Below are positions 22,132 through 27,255 of a stretch of DNA of 27,255 nucleotides, piece by piece; positions within the stretch are counted from its first letter, which is position 1, and every line of letters starts with the position of its first letter. The position numbers were made by a program, and so were the translations under genes. The stretch comes from a virus: the IMG/VR virus record IMGVR_UViG_3300028548_005857, positions 1 through 27,255 of that record. One strand, 5' to 3'. The notes under the pieces are model-generated. The model did not search any database. It was not told where the DNA came from and worked only from the letters and a program-made list of their open reading frames with translations.

Positions 22132-22881
22132 TTATTTTTCCGCGCCAATATCCCCCGCCACGTGATGCCGCAAGATTGTACGCGGAGGCAGGCCCTTAAC
22201 AAAGCGGGTGAGCCTCTCGCCGTCGGTTTCGTCGGGCTGGTGGTGGTTGCTGGTGGCGTCCCAGTGTAGCCGAACGTTTCCGCCCGCGGCGTAACACCCG
22301 CCTTTGACGTCGGGATCGGCGGCTTTTTTCTTAGCAGCACCGTGCGCAGTAAATCCGATAATAAAGTTACGATCTAGCCGAGCGCATAAGGGCTCGCCGT
22401 TTCCACAATCGCGACACGTGAAGCCCTCGCGGTATTCTGCTGGGCATCTAACCACCGGGATACGATCCGTTTGAATAAAATCGCCGCGATCATTAGTTCG
22501 CCCAAATAATGGTGCGCTGGTTTTTTTCCTGTTATCCCACTCGGATTCCGGCAGCACTACAACGGTCGGGACCGCTCGCGATGCTGCGGCAGCACTTACT
22601 AAAGTATCCGCGGAAAAGTTAACCACCGTTTTATCCGGCTTTAATTTGTTGGCCCATAGATGCCAAGGGAAATGTGTATAGGTAAAAGACTGGCCCTTGT
22701 TCGGAACAGCACCTAACAACGCATCAAAATATTCGGCGTCAATTTCCTGCGCCCCTTTACCGGTGCAATTCATTTTGCAAGATGCCGGGCAAGTCCCATA
22801 CTTTTCGCCATTGCCTGCGCGGTAGGTTACTGCGATGCCTTTTGTCTTTTTTGCTCCGGACATTTCGACTGTTTTCAACAT
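22132..22881 (-). CDS. Cysteine-cluster phage protein, DUF/GP88-like
   Basis: A 249-residue protein with several conserved-looking motifs: YGTCPASCKMNCTGKG near the N-terminus, FTYTHFPWHLWANKL, VVNFSADT, VRCPAEYREGFTCRDCGNGE, KGGCYAAGGNVRLHWD and a C-terminal TILRHHVAGDIG. Cysteine-rich patterns together with CYA-G-N-R and H-x-x-GD motifs recall phage GP88-like proteins, but here the CYA...GD block is at the C-terminus rather than near the start. A metal or Fe-S site is possible. I chose the ATG at 22881, eight bases after AAGG, over a GTG at 22890. It stands alone in moron unit 3. Confidence 0.65.
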   Translation of the reverse strand: MLKTVEMSGAKKTKGIAVTYRAGNGEKYGTCPASCKMNCTGKGAQEIDAEYFDALLGAVPNKGQSFTYTHFPWHLWANKLKPDKTVVNFSADTLVSAAAASRAVPTVVVLPESEWDNRKKTSAPLFGRTNDRGDFIQTDRIPVVRCPAEYREGFTCRDCGNGEPLCARLDRNFIIGFTAHGAAKKKAADPDVKGGCYAAGGNVRLHWDATSNHHQPDETDGERLTRFVKGLPPRTILRHHVAGDIGAEK

Positions 22882-22922
22882 AATGATCACCTTTTCAATT
22901 GAACAGTTAATTACAGTGACGA

Positions 22923-22951
22923 ATAATGAACTAGTGTAACCAAAAAGTAAA
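22923..22951 (-). promoter_or_regulatory. Promoter of moron unit 3
   Basis: TTTACT (22946-22951), a 17-base spacer and CATTAT (22923-22928) on the minus strand, about 45 bases before the ATG. The spacer contains GGTTACACT, also seen in the GTTAC cluster upstream of the small terminase gene. It differs from modules A-C. Confidence 0.45.
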
Positions 22952-22952
22952 C

Positions 22953-22979
22953 AAAAAAAAGCCCGCGATTAAGCGGGCT
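22953..22979 (-). terminator. Intrinsic terminator of moron unit 4
   Basis: Same AGCCCGC/GCGGGCT stem and eight-T run as at 22087, about 25 bases past the stop at 23004. It belongs to the 52-base duplicated 3' segment. Confidence 0.87.
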
Positions 22980-23003
22980 AAAAGGACTCAACTGTGGTTA
23001 TTT

Positions 23004-23183
23004 TTATTCACCGTCATAAACAAAAGGTACTTTATGCTTAATGAGATATTCTAGGGCCGCTGTTTCTAGGGCCTCGGCAATCACGGCACTCCACTCATCC
23101 TCGGTAATGTTGTCAACAAATCCATGCGTTTCTGCAAAGTCAATAAGACGGTGAAAATTGACCGTCTTGTCGGGGCCGTTCAT
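23004..23183 (-). CDS. Small hypothetical protein (59 aa)
   Basis: A 59-residue helical, acidic protein, MNGPDKTVNFHRLIDFAETH..., ending EYLIKHKVPFVYDGE. The ATG overlaps the stop of the upstream gene by four bases (ATGA), which fixes the start; a longer frame upstream has no ribosome site. It is the last gene of moron unit 4. Function unknown. Confidence 0.6.
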   Translation of the reverse strand: MNGPDKTVNFHRLIDFAETHGFVDNITEDEWSAVIAEALETAALEYLIKHKVPFVYDGE

Positions 23184-23512
23184 GCGCCCGCCTTGTCCCA
23201 CGTTTCCGCCTCTTTTTCGGTCAAACAACCGGCGTGCACCCGGTGCGCCTTGTCTGAAAAAAGCCCCCCAAACCATTCGCCATACACCATGTCGGGGGTC
23301 ACATCTTCATCCATCCCTATAAGTTCCGGGCACCGATCACATTCCGTAGCCATGCATTCTGCGCAGGAATAGCCGTCTCGATATTCTTCCGTGCCATCTT
23401 CAAACTCATAATAAGTGTCGGCAGGAAGCCTGTTAACAAATCGTCCTGATCCCCAGTCGGTAGAGTGGTCGCAAAAAATGCATGGATACGGGTGTTCCAT
23501 ATACTTGTTCAT
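23180..23512 (-). CDS. Cysteine-rich, Zn-finger-like protein (110 aa)
   Basis: A 110-residue protein beginning MNKYMEHPYPCIFCDHSTDW. Cysteines occur as CIFC, CAEC, C-DRC and a final HAGC, with histidines nearby, enough for one or two zinc sites. The rest is acidic. The ATG overlaps the upstream stop by four bases (ATGA), which favours it over an earlier ATG. Proteins like this on phages are often small regulators or modifiers of host complexes, but nothing here shows the partner. Confidence 0.6.
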   Translation of the reverse strand: MNKYMEHPYPCIFCDHSTDWGSGRFVNRLPADTYYEFEDGTEEYRDGYSCAECMATECDRCPELIGMDEDVTPDMVYGEWFGGLFSDKAHRVHAGCLTEKEAETWDKAGA

Positions 23513-23763
23513 ACCTTGCTTTCCATGACCAGCCGGGCCTTTGGGTCGAACTCGAAATGATAATCTGTTTCCAACCACATCCACCCGCCGCTGGTCGAGT
23601 GTGGAAGAACAACTTCCACCATGTCTTCTGCCAGAATGTTCCCCTCGCGAATGAATTGCGCAATGTCCTCTTCTCCTGCGTCAAGGGGGACGTTTATGTC
23701 GAGGCACAAGTCAGTTTCCATCCTTGCATTTACCCGGACCGTTTTATGCGTTTTGCTGTTCAT
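23509..23763 (-). CDS. Small hypothetical protein (84 aa)
   Basis: An 84-residue acidic protein, MNSKTHKTVRVNARMETDLC..., with LDINVPLDAGEEDIAQFIRE and a Trp-rich GGWMWLETDYHFEF segment. The ATG at 23763 is preceded by AAGG about six bases away and follows promoter module C; a frame extending upstream runs through the promoter and is not credible. First gene of moron unit 4. Function unknown. Confidence 0.6.
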   Translation of the reverse strand: MNSKTHKTVRVNARMETDLCLDINVPLDAGEEDIAQFIREGNILAEDMVEVVLPHSTSGGWMWLETDYHFEFDPKARLVMESKV

Positions 23764-23787
23764 GATTAACCTTTCTCCCGGTGATGA

Positions 23788-23845
23788 GGCCAGCCTGTTG
23801 CCGACCCTCGGGCATATTATAGACACCGGTATGCGATAATGTAAA
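23788..23845 (-). promoter_or_regulatory. Repeated promoter-leader module C
   Basis: TTTACA (23840-23845), an 18-base spacer, a perfect TATAAT (23816-23821) and the same 19-base leader segment at 23788-23806. With the consensus -10 it should be the strongest of the three copies. It drives the genes from 23763 to 23004. Confidence 0.75.
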
Positions 23846-23864
23846 GCATTACCCGTTAGAACGT

Positions 23865-23890
23865 AAAAAAAGCCCACGATTAAGCGGGCT
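23865..23890 (-). terminator. Intrinsic terminator upstream of the moron array
   Basis: AGCCC/GGGCT stem and a seven-T run on the minus strand, similar in its loop to the terminators at 22087 and 22953. It would stop leftward transcripts coming from the terminase small-subunit side before module C. Confidence 0.75.
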
Positions 23891-23892
23891 AA

Positions 23893-24085
23893 ATTGTGGA
23901 TAAAAATTAATTTAATTTAATTTCGCTGGCGGCACAACTCACTCTTGGGGGCAAAAGTTGAGTTATTCACAGCCTTTCGCCCTATTTTTTACGGTGTCAA
24001 GTTTTTTTTCCACTACAGGGCCCTTGCCTTTCCGGCCCGAAAAGCCCTGTTTATGGGGGTTTCAGCCAATCCCCGCAAAGTCGAA
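23893..24085. other. Candidate replication origin / DnaA-box region
   Basis: No gene is seen. It holds a perfect DnaA box in reverse (TGTGGATAA, 23895-23903), another matching TTATNCACA (TTATTCACA, 23963-23971), an AT-only-like stretch between them (about 23901-23923), and an inverted repeat ACAGGGC...GCCCTGT at about 24016-24051. Two boxes flanking an AT-rich segment fit an origin, but may also be chance. A plus-strand promoter follows. Confidence 0.4.
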
Positions 24086-24094
24086 TGGTATAAT
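24086..24094 (+). promoter_or_regulatory. Extended -10 promoter for the plus-strand gene
   Basis: TGGTATAAT is a perfect extended -10. The -35 is poor (CCAATC at the 17-base position), as is common with extended -10 promoters. Transcription would start near 24101, just before the hairpin and boxA-like leader. Confidence 0.6.
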
Positions 24095-24103
24095 GGTGTT
24101 ATC

Positions 24104-24136
24104 GATCAGGTGTAATCTGATCCGTTCTTTAACAAT
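24104..24136 (+). promoter_or_regulatory. Leader hairpin and boxA-like antitermination site
   Basis: GATCAG (24104-24109) and CTGATC (24117-24122) form a perfect 6-bp stem with a seven-base loop. It is followed at once by CGTTCTTTAACA (24123-24134), matching 10 of 12 positions of the E. coli rrn boxA TGCTCTTTAACA. Stem then boxA is the order found in rRNA leaders. It would bind NusB/S10-type factors if functional; the palindrome could instead be an operator. Confidence 0.5.
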
Positions 24137-24178
24137 TCGGTGCAGCACCCTTTCTTAAATAAACTAGGAGACGCAATC

Positions 24179-24556
24179 ATGACAATCGTTAATAGCAAAG
24201 CACTAGACCCCGACTTATTCAAGGGCACTATGCCGGAAGAAGTCCTTCCGCATTTTAAAGAAGGCGAATATGAATGGTTTGTGCTAACCCCTAACTCTTG
24301 GGGTCGAAGTGAATCGTCTGAATATGAGGCTAGGAAAAATGCACTTTCATATATTGAATGGTCTTGCATAAGTTCCGAACGCAAGGAAGTTCCCGTAATT
24401 ATTTATCAAATTAAAGCCGGGTTAGACCTAGACTTAGACCGGTTTGATAAACTAAATTGGGAGGGCGATGATAGGGATATTCATAAAATAGCTAAAGTAA
24501 GATTTAAACGGCCCAAACGTGCAACAGGCTGGGCTTATGGAGCCACGTTAAAGTAG
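24179..24556 (+). CDS. Plus-strand hypothetical protein (125 aa)
   Basis: The only plus-strand gene. The 125-residue product starts MTIVNSKALDPDLFKGTMPE and is acidic with several Trp/Tyr, ending RPKRATGWAYGATLK. The start is fixed by AGGAG eight bases before the ATG at 24179; an ATG 13 codons earlier lacks one. It has a dedicated promoter, a hairpin/boxA-like leader and its own terminator (24568-24594), so it is an independent unit, transcribed opposite to the late genes. I do not recognise the family. Early expression or regulation is suggested only by the layout. Confidence 0.72.
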   Translation: MTIVNSKALDPDLFKGTMPEEVLPHFKEGEYEWFVLTPNSWGRSESSEYEARKNALSYIEWSCISSERKEVPVIIYQIKAGLDLDLDRFDKLNWEGDDRDIHKIAKVRFKRPKRATGWAYGATLK

Positions 24557-24567
24557 CCGCACGATTC

Positions 24568-24594
24568 AGCCCCGCTTCGGCGGGGCTTTTTTTT
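24568..24594 (+). terminator. Intrinsic terminator of the plus-strand gene
   Basis: AGCCCCGC-TTCG-GCGGGGCT, an 8-bp stem with a stable TTCG loop, followed by eight T, 12 bases past the stop at 24556. It touches the stop codon of the minus-strand gene on the other side. Confidence 0.92.
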
Positions 24595-24799
24595 ATCCAT
24601 AGTCTTTTTGTTCGCCCCTTTCAAGAGCTTCGCCGTATGCTTGGTGGTAGTCCAAGACCTGCTCGGCGGTCATATCCGCTTCGTCAACTTTTTGACCCTT
24701 TCCCGTGCCGTTCGGCCAAAAGTGCGGCTCGGGTAAACGGTGATACCAATAATCGGCGGCTCCCCTGTCCCCTGGTTGCCCGTGTTTATCTTTTTCCAC
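24593..24799 (-). CDS. Conserved small phage protein (68 aa)
   Basis: A 68-residue protein whose core, GDRGAADYWYHRLPEPHFWP, matches a short pattern RG-x-AD-x-x-Y-x-R-x-PxPH-x-x-P-x-GT that I know from many phages without a function. I chose the GTG at 24799, eight bases after AGGGG, because it places the conserved core near the N-terminus as in relatives; a TTG at 24838 has no good ribosome site. It overlaps the 36-aa gene by 14 bases. A structural or nucleic-acid role is not shown. Confidence 0.65.
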   Translation of the reverse strand: MEKDKHGQPGDRGAADYWYHRLPEPHFWPNGTGKGQKVDEADMTAEQVLDYHQAYGEALERGEQKDYG

Positions 24800-24896
24800 G
24801 ATTATTTCCCCTAGTTTTCCGCCTCGGTTTCTTTTCAAAACTATCTACGGCGTCCTTGCCATAAAGTAGAACTGCCAACCATTTGATTAAAAACAT
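24786..24896 (-). CDS. Very small basic membrane-like protein (36 aa)
   Basis: A 36-residue frame, MFLIKWLAVLLYGKDAVDSF followed by a strongly basic tail (KKPRRKTRGNNRGKR). It has a hydrophobic start and a clear GAGGGG five bases before the ATG. Its stop overlaps the GTG start of the next gene, so coupling is likely. Easily missed because of its size. A short membrane helix with a basic tail could be a holin-like or host-interaction peptide, but this is only a guess. Confidence 0.55.
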   Translation of the reverse strand: MFLIKWLAVLLYGKDAVDSFEKKPRRKTRGNNRGKR

Positions 24897-24941
24897 TAAA
24901 ACCCCTCAAGTCAGGTAAAAAAGATATATAACTATATAGAA

Positions 24942-25361
24942 TTAGATGGGAACAATCAACTGAAACACACTTTCCCACTCGAAAGGCTCTTCGGTTTTAA
25001 AAACAGCGTCAACCTTCAGGCCTTGCATCTTTAAATCCATCGCGTCCCGCCCATGATGCAGAAAAAGACAAGCCGGATTATTCTTTGTGATCATCTTCAG
25101 GGTTAATACCCAGACGCTGGCGTGGCGGTGTTGAGAAAGCCATGCGACTTGATGCGGGCGCAACTCAACAGCGTTACCCTTAGTTGCCTTTAACTCAATG
25201 AAATGAAACCCGCCTGATTCATCACACAACAACACATCTGGGACACCCGGAGTCGCCCAAGTTTCAAGACGTGTCGCTGTCAGCTTCCTCGGGCTTTTCT
25301 TCAATTCGCTTTTCATCTGTTTCCAAAAGCCGCTTTCGCGCTTTGTTGCGATTTTGGGCAT
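24942..25361 (-). CDS. VRR-NUC-type PD-(D/E)XK nuclease
   Basis: A 139-residue protein beginning MPKIATKRESGFWKQMKSEL. The catalytic set is visible: E33 region (RLETWATPGVPD), D42 in PGVPD, and E56-x-K58 in HFIELKATKGN, followed by a conserved LRPHQVAWLSQH helix. This is the VRR-NUC/Holliday-resolvase-like core, which cuts branched or free DNA ends and may trim concatemers for packaging. I chose the ATG at 25361 for its GAGG five bases upstream; one at 25403 has none. It overlaps the end of terS by 98 bases in another frame. Confidence 0.85.
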   Translation of the reverse strand: MPKIATKRESGFWKQMKSELKKSPRKLTATRLETWATPGVPDVLLCDESGGFHFIELKATKGNAVELRPHQVAWLSQHRHASVWVLTLKMITKNNPACLFLHHGRDAMDLKMQGLKVDAVFKTEEPFEWESVFQLIVPI

Positions 25362-25899
25362 TGCCCCCTCGCGTGGCAACAGCTTCGATAGTGACTGGGG
25401 CATAACTATGTTTGATCTCCTTTAGTGCACTGAGGACTTCTTCTCGGGTCATCGAATCAATACTACCGTGTCTGATTTCAGATTTGCTAACGTAGATGTC
25501 CCCTTGCGCCATGCCCCGGCGATACTCTGCCTGAACCGCCGCCGAATACGCGCCGTTAGTCATCGCGACATCCCGAATGGTTTGTAAGTCCCGCAAATGC
25601 CGTTGATAGTTGACGCCGTACTTTTGATCTAACTCAGTCCGATACGCTTGAATTTGCGAGACAACGTGCGGACTCATGTGCGGGTTGGTCAGTTCGTAAG
25701 CACGTGTGTGTGCGCTTGAAGCGGGGTAACCGGCATTGATGGCAGCCTCCCGCATTGTAATTTGCCCGTCCTTGGAAACAAGTTCTTTAACAAACAGCTC
25801 TTGCCGCCTGGTTAAGGGTTGGGCTTTGTGCGCCTTTGGCCTACCCGCCTTTCGCGGAACAACCACCGGATCAGACTTTGCCTTGGTTTTACGGGTCAC
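25264..25899 (-). CDS. terS: Terminase small subunit
   Basis: A 211-residue protein with a basic N-terminus (KAKSDPVVVPRKAGRPKAHK) and a helix-turn-helix region LTRRQELFVKELVSKDGQIT...EAAINAGYPASSAHTRAYEL, a Terminase_2-type signature. The middle is helical and the C-terminus highly charged. It recognises viral DNA and loads TerL. It begins at a GTG with GGAG six bases upstream. Downstream of it lie the nuclease and small genes, then the moron array; terL is about 4.7 kb away. The upstream gap holds motifs it might bind. Confidence 0.85.
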   Translation of the reverse strand: MTRKTKAKSDPVVVPRKAGRPKAHKAQPLTRRQELFVKELVSKDGQITMREAAINAGYPASSAHTRAYELTNPHMSPHVVSQIQAYRTELDQKYGVNYQRHLRDLQTIRDVAMTNGAYSAAVQAEYRRGMAQGDIYVSKSEIRHGSIDSMTREEVLSALKEIKHSYAPVTIEAVATRGGNAQNRNKARKRLLETDEKRIEEKPEEADSDTS

Positions 25900-25940
25900 T
25901 TATTTCTCCAGTGATTTTCAGAAAGTTTGCCTTAAAACGC

Positions 25941-25965
25941 CTTTCCTGTATAGGGCAATCTGAAA
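25941..25965 (+). repeat. Inverted repeat, left copy (TATAGGGCA core)
   Basis: A 25-base copy pointing right; its partner at 26161-26184 points left. Both share CTTTC-TG-TATAGGGCA-TCT-AAA with a few small gaps and mismatches. They enclose the GTTAC cluster. Confidence 0.6.
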
Positions 25966-26160
25966 AAAGAAAATAAAAAAAAACAAATCTCAAACCGCAT
26001 TGACGCATTTTTGCCTATTAGTTACATAAACTATTGATAGGTTACATTATTAAAAGTGACTTTGTGTTACCACTAAGTAATTGTATTTAAAAACATTTTG
26101 TACTAAAGTTACATGGTTACACTGGTTACGGGTATATTTAAAGAAAATATTTTTTTTATA

Positions 26161-26184
26161 TTTGAGATGCCCTATACCAGAAAG
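26161..26184 (-). repeat. Inverted repeat, right copy (TATAGGGCA core)
   Basis: Partner of the copy at 25941-25965, read on the minus strand as CTTTCTGGTATAGGGCATCT and on. In this orientation it points toward terS and the late genes. Confidence 0.6.
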
Positions 26185-26198
26185 CGCAATTAACTACC

Positions 26199-26375
26199 TC
26201 AACCCACTAATATTCGCGCCCAAGCCCTTCTAATATTTAACTTCAGCAACTCTCTTTCGGCAAAAGTCAAAACCTGGTCGTTCCCCAGTCGCTGGACGCG
26301 GTCGTTAACCACATCTTCAACCTGCTTGACCGCCCATTCCCAATTTACATCGCTGATCCGTTTGTCGGTTTCCAC
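26199..26375 (-). CDS. Small hypothetical protein (58 aa)
   Basis: A 58-residue protein, starting at GTG and reading ETDKRISDVNWEWAVKQVED after the initiator, ending LNIRRAWARILVG. The start is decided by a consensus GGAGGT six bases upstream of the GTG at 26375; an ATG seven codons earlier has no ribosome site and increases the overlap with its neighbour. It overlaps the upstream gene by 31 bases. Mostly helical. Function unknown. Confidence 0.6.
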   Translation of the reverse strand: METDKRISDVNWEWAVKQVEDVVNDRVQRLGNDQVLTFAERELLKLNIRRAWARILVG

Positions 26376-26566
26376 GTATCCACCTCCGCATACCATTTTC
26401 CGTTACGACTTTCACACACTTGCGCGTTGATCCAGTCCCCTGTTTGCTCCGTGAGCCACGACACGAGTTCTTCTCGCTTTATACTAAGGTTACACTTCAC
26501 CCATTCGGGGGCGTTGTCCCGTGGTTTTTTAGCCATGAGGCCGTTAACAAATACTTTTTCCGTCAT
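26345..26566 (-). CDS. Conserved small phage protein (73 aa)
   Basis: A 73-residue protein, MTEKVFVNGLMAKKPRDNAP, then EWVKCNLSIKREELVSWLTE and GKWYAEVDTWKP. This pattern (VFV-x-G-x-x-x-K-P, P-x-W/F-V-K, SIK-x-x-E) belongs to a small conserved protein found in many phages, whose function I do not know. It overlaps the holin-like gene by four bases, so they form one operon. A binding role is possible but unproven. Confidence 0.65.
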   Translation of the reverse strand: MTEKVFVNGLMAKKPRDNAPEWVKCNLSIKREELVSWLTEQTGDWINAQVCESRNGKWYAEVDTWKPTNGSAM

Positions 26567-26871
26567 TTTTCTTCTCCCTTGAAGTTTTTAGATTGCGAAG
26601 TCCCTGCATATATGCCAAAAACGGCGGCCATTGCCCCGACTACGACGGAAACAAGCCCGGCTTGCTCAAGATTTGGTGTATCTAGGGTCATGAACCACGT
26701 GACAACCTCGTACAGCAGGTAGATGTAGACAGAAACGAATGCTCTGGGGAATATACGCCACGCATCGACAGTTTTAGCCAAGTGTACCCACTTATGATAA
26801 GGATTTGCGCCAATGTTGTTTGTTGTTACCTCAAGTTCGAGGTCTACTCTTTTTTTGATTGGTGCATCCAT
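26563..26871 (-). CDS. Holin-like two-helix membrane protein (102 aa)
   Basis: A 102-residue protein with a charged N-terminal region, a first membrane helix (AFVSVYIYLLYEVVTWFM, about 44-61), a short DTPNLEQ loop, a second helix (AGLVSVVVGAMAAVFGIYAG, about 71-90) and a charged C-terminus. Size and layout fit class II holins, which make inner-membrane lesions that release the endolysin. It lies two bases after a lipoprotein gene, as expected for lysis genes, although the endolysin is about 12 kb away at 14179. Confidence 0.72.
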   Translation of the reverse strand: MDAPIKKRVDLELEVTTNNIGANPYHKWVHLAKTVDAWRIFPRAFVSVYIYLLYEVVTWFMTLDTPNLEQAGLVSVVVGAMAAVFGIYAGTSQSKNFKGEEK

Positions 26872-26873
26872 CG

Positions 26874-27255
26874 CTATTCTTCCTCTTTCTCTTCTTTTCG
26901 AGTCGGGTCGTTGTCCCGATAGTATTTTATAATATGGAGATTCTGTTTTATATAACGTCTGATGGCGGCCAGGTTGTTTGCCAAACTCTCATAGGCTTGA
27001 GCCGTCAATGCATAATACGCCACGGCGGGCGCATTTCCTGCATCATAATTTTCAATGTACTCACGCATAATACCGGTGTTTAAAATAATCCATTTAATTT
27101 CGGCTGGCGTAAGGCCCTCGGGCAGCGGCGGGTGATACATGGGCGCTGGCACAGTAATCGTGACAACCTCAACGGGAGCCACGACAGGCACGGCTGACTT
27201 ACCAAACATGCCGCCCAGCGTTGAACAACCGCTTAACAGTAAAACACTACTCAGG
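26874..27255 (-). CDS. Lipoprotein, 5' end outside window
   Basis: The frame is open to the window edge and reads LSSVLLLSGCSTLGGMFGKS, a lipoprotein signal with the lipobox LSGC, so the real start lies beyond 27255 and an internal ATG at 27209 should not be used. The mature part has a Pro-rich segment (VTVPAPMYHPPLPEGLTPAE region), a YESLANNLAAIRRYIKQNL helix and a Lys/Glu-rich end. A Pro-rich lipoprotein beside a holin suggests an outer-membrane spanin-type role, but the protein is larger than Rz1 and I cannot assign it with confidence. Confidence 0.7.
   Translation of the reverse strand, partial: LSSVLLLSGCSTLGGMFGKSAVPVVAPVEVVTITVPAPMYHPPLPEGLTPAEIKWIILNTGIMREYIENYDAGNAPAVAYYALTAQAYESLANNLAAIRRYIKQNLHIIKYYRDNDPTRKEEKEEE

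Larger units (their letters stand above)
25900..26198. other. AT-rich intergenic region with GTTAC cluster and inverted repeats
   Basis: No gene is seen in 299 bases. Six GTTAC motifs lie at 26021, 26041, 26066, 26108, 26116 and 26125, all in one direction. The region is bounded by a 24-25 base imperfect inverted repeat (25941-25965 and 26161-26184) containing TATAGGGCA. It could be a packaging site for TerS, an operator cluster or a promoter region. Confidence 0.5.

Noticed and set aside
25941-26184. TATAGGG repeats as T7/SP6-type phage promoters
   Set aside because: They lack the upstream part of such promoters, face each other, and no single-subunit RNA polymerase gene is in the window; kept only as an inverted repeat.
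26199-26396. ATG start at 26396 for the 58-aa gene
   Set aside because: The GTG at 26375 has a consensus GGAGGT six bases upstream and reduces overlap with the neighbouring gene.
1-27255. tRNA, rRNA and CRISPR arrays
   Set aside because: No cloverleaf with a credible anticodon arm, no rRNA segment and no regularly spaced direct repeats were found by eye.
1-27255. Integration module or attachment site
   Set aside because: No integrase, transposase or tRNA-flanked repeat is visible, so temperate lifestyle cannot be claimed from this window.

Overview
This window looks like part of a tailed-phage (Caudoviricetes) genome, or a prophage, infecting a Gram-negative and probably aquatic proteobacterium. 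Support for the host: a diderm-type lipoprotein at the right edge, an outer-membrane curli-type secretion channel, sigma70-like promoters with 17-18 bp spacers, DnaA-box-like sequences and a boxA-like leader. The virion proteins resemble those common in marine podovirus-like genomes; I judged this by recognition, not by search. Almost every gene lies on the minus strand, so the window reads functionally from right to left. The one clear plus-strand gene is at 24179-24556.

Right to left. (1) 27255-26199: a lipoprotein cut by the window edge, a two-helix holin-like protein and two small conserved phage proteins. (2) 26198-25900: an AT-rich gap with six GTTAC motifs, bounded by a 24-25 bp imperfect inverted repeat. 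(3) 25899-24593: the small terminase subunit, a VRR-NUC-type nuclease and two small genes. (4) 24556-23893: a plus-strand gene with its own promoter, hairpin, boxA-like leader and terminator, next to a DnaA-box/AT-rich stretch that may be an origin. (5) 23890-21002: four short transcription units in a row ('morons'), each with a promoter and a terminator; three share a nearly identical promoter-leader. They carry small accessory proteins, a cysteine-cluster protein and a Zn-finger-like protein. (6) 21001-20524: a non-coding stretch with a GC-rich degenerate repeat, a TATAAT promoter, a parS-like palindrome and a duplicated piece of the terL 5' end. (7) 20523-9006: the head module: large terminase, an HExxH protein, portal, small proteins, M15 endolysin, GroES-like co-chaperonin, scaffold, major capsid protein and three decoration or fibre-like proteins.

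(8) 8960-3649 is the outstanding part: seven minus-strand genes, each overlapping the next, inserted between capsid/decoration genes and tail-adaptor genes. They encode two small membrane proteins, a CsgF homologue, a CsgG homologue, a secreted curlin-like repeat protein, an exported FecR-domain protein and a CHASE2-adenylyl cyclase with all catalytic residues present. Together they look like a phage-carried curli secretion and envelope-sensing/cAMP cassette placed to be expressed with late genes. (9) 3572-1: tail adaptor, connector and fibre genes, the last running off the left edge.

Replication genes, tail tube/tape-measure genes and an integrase are not in the window, so lifestyle and exact morphology cannot be decided here. 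Family assignments were made by eye from translated motifs; functions given for small hypothetical proteins are tentative.
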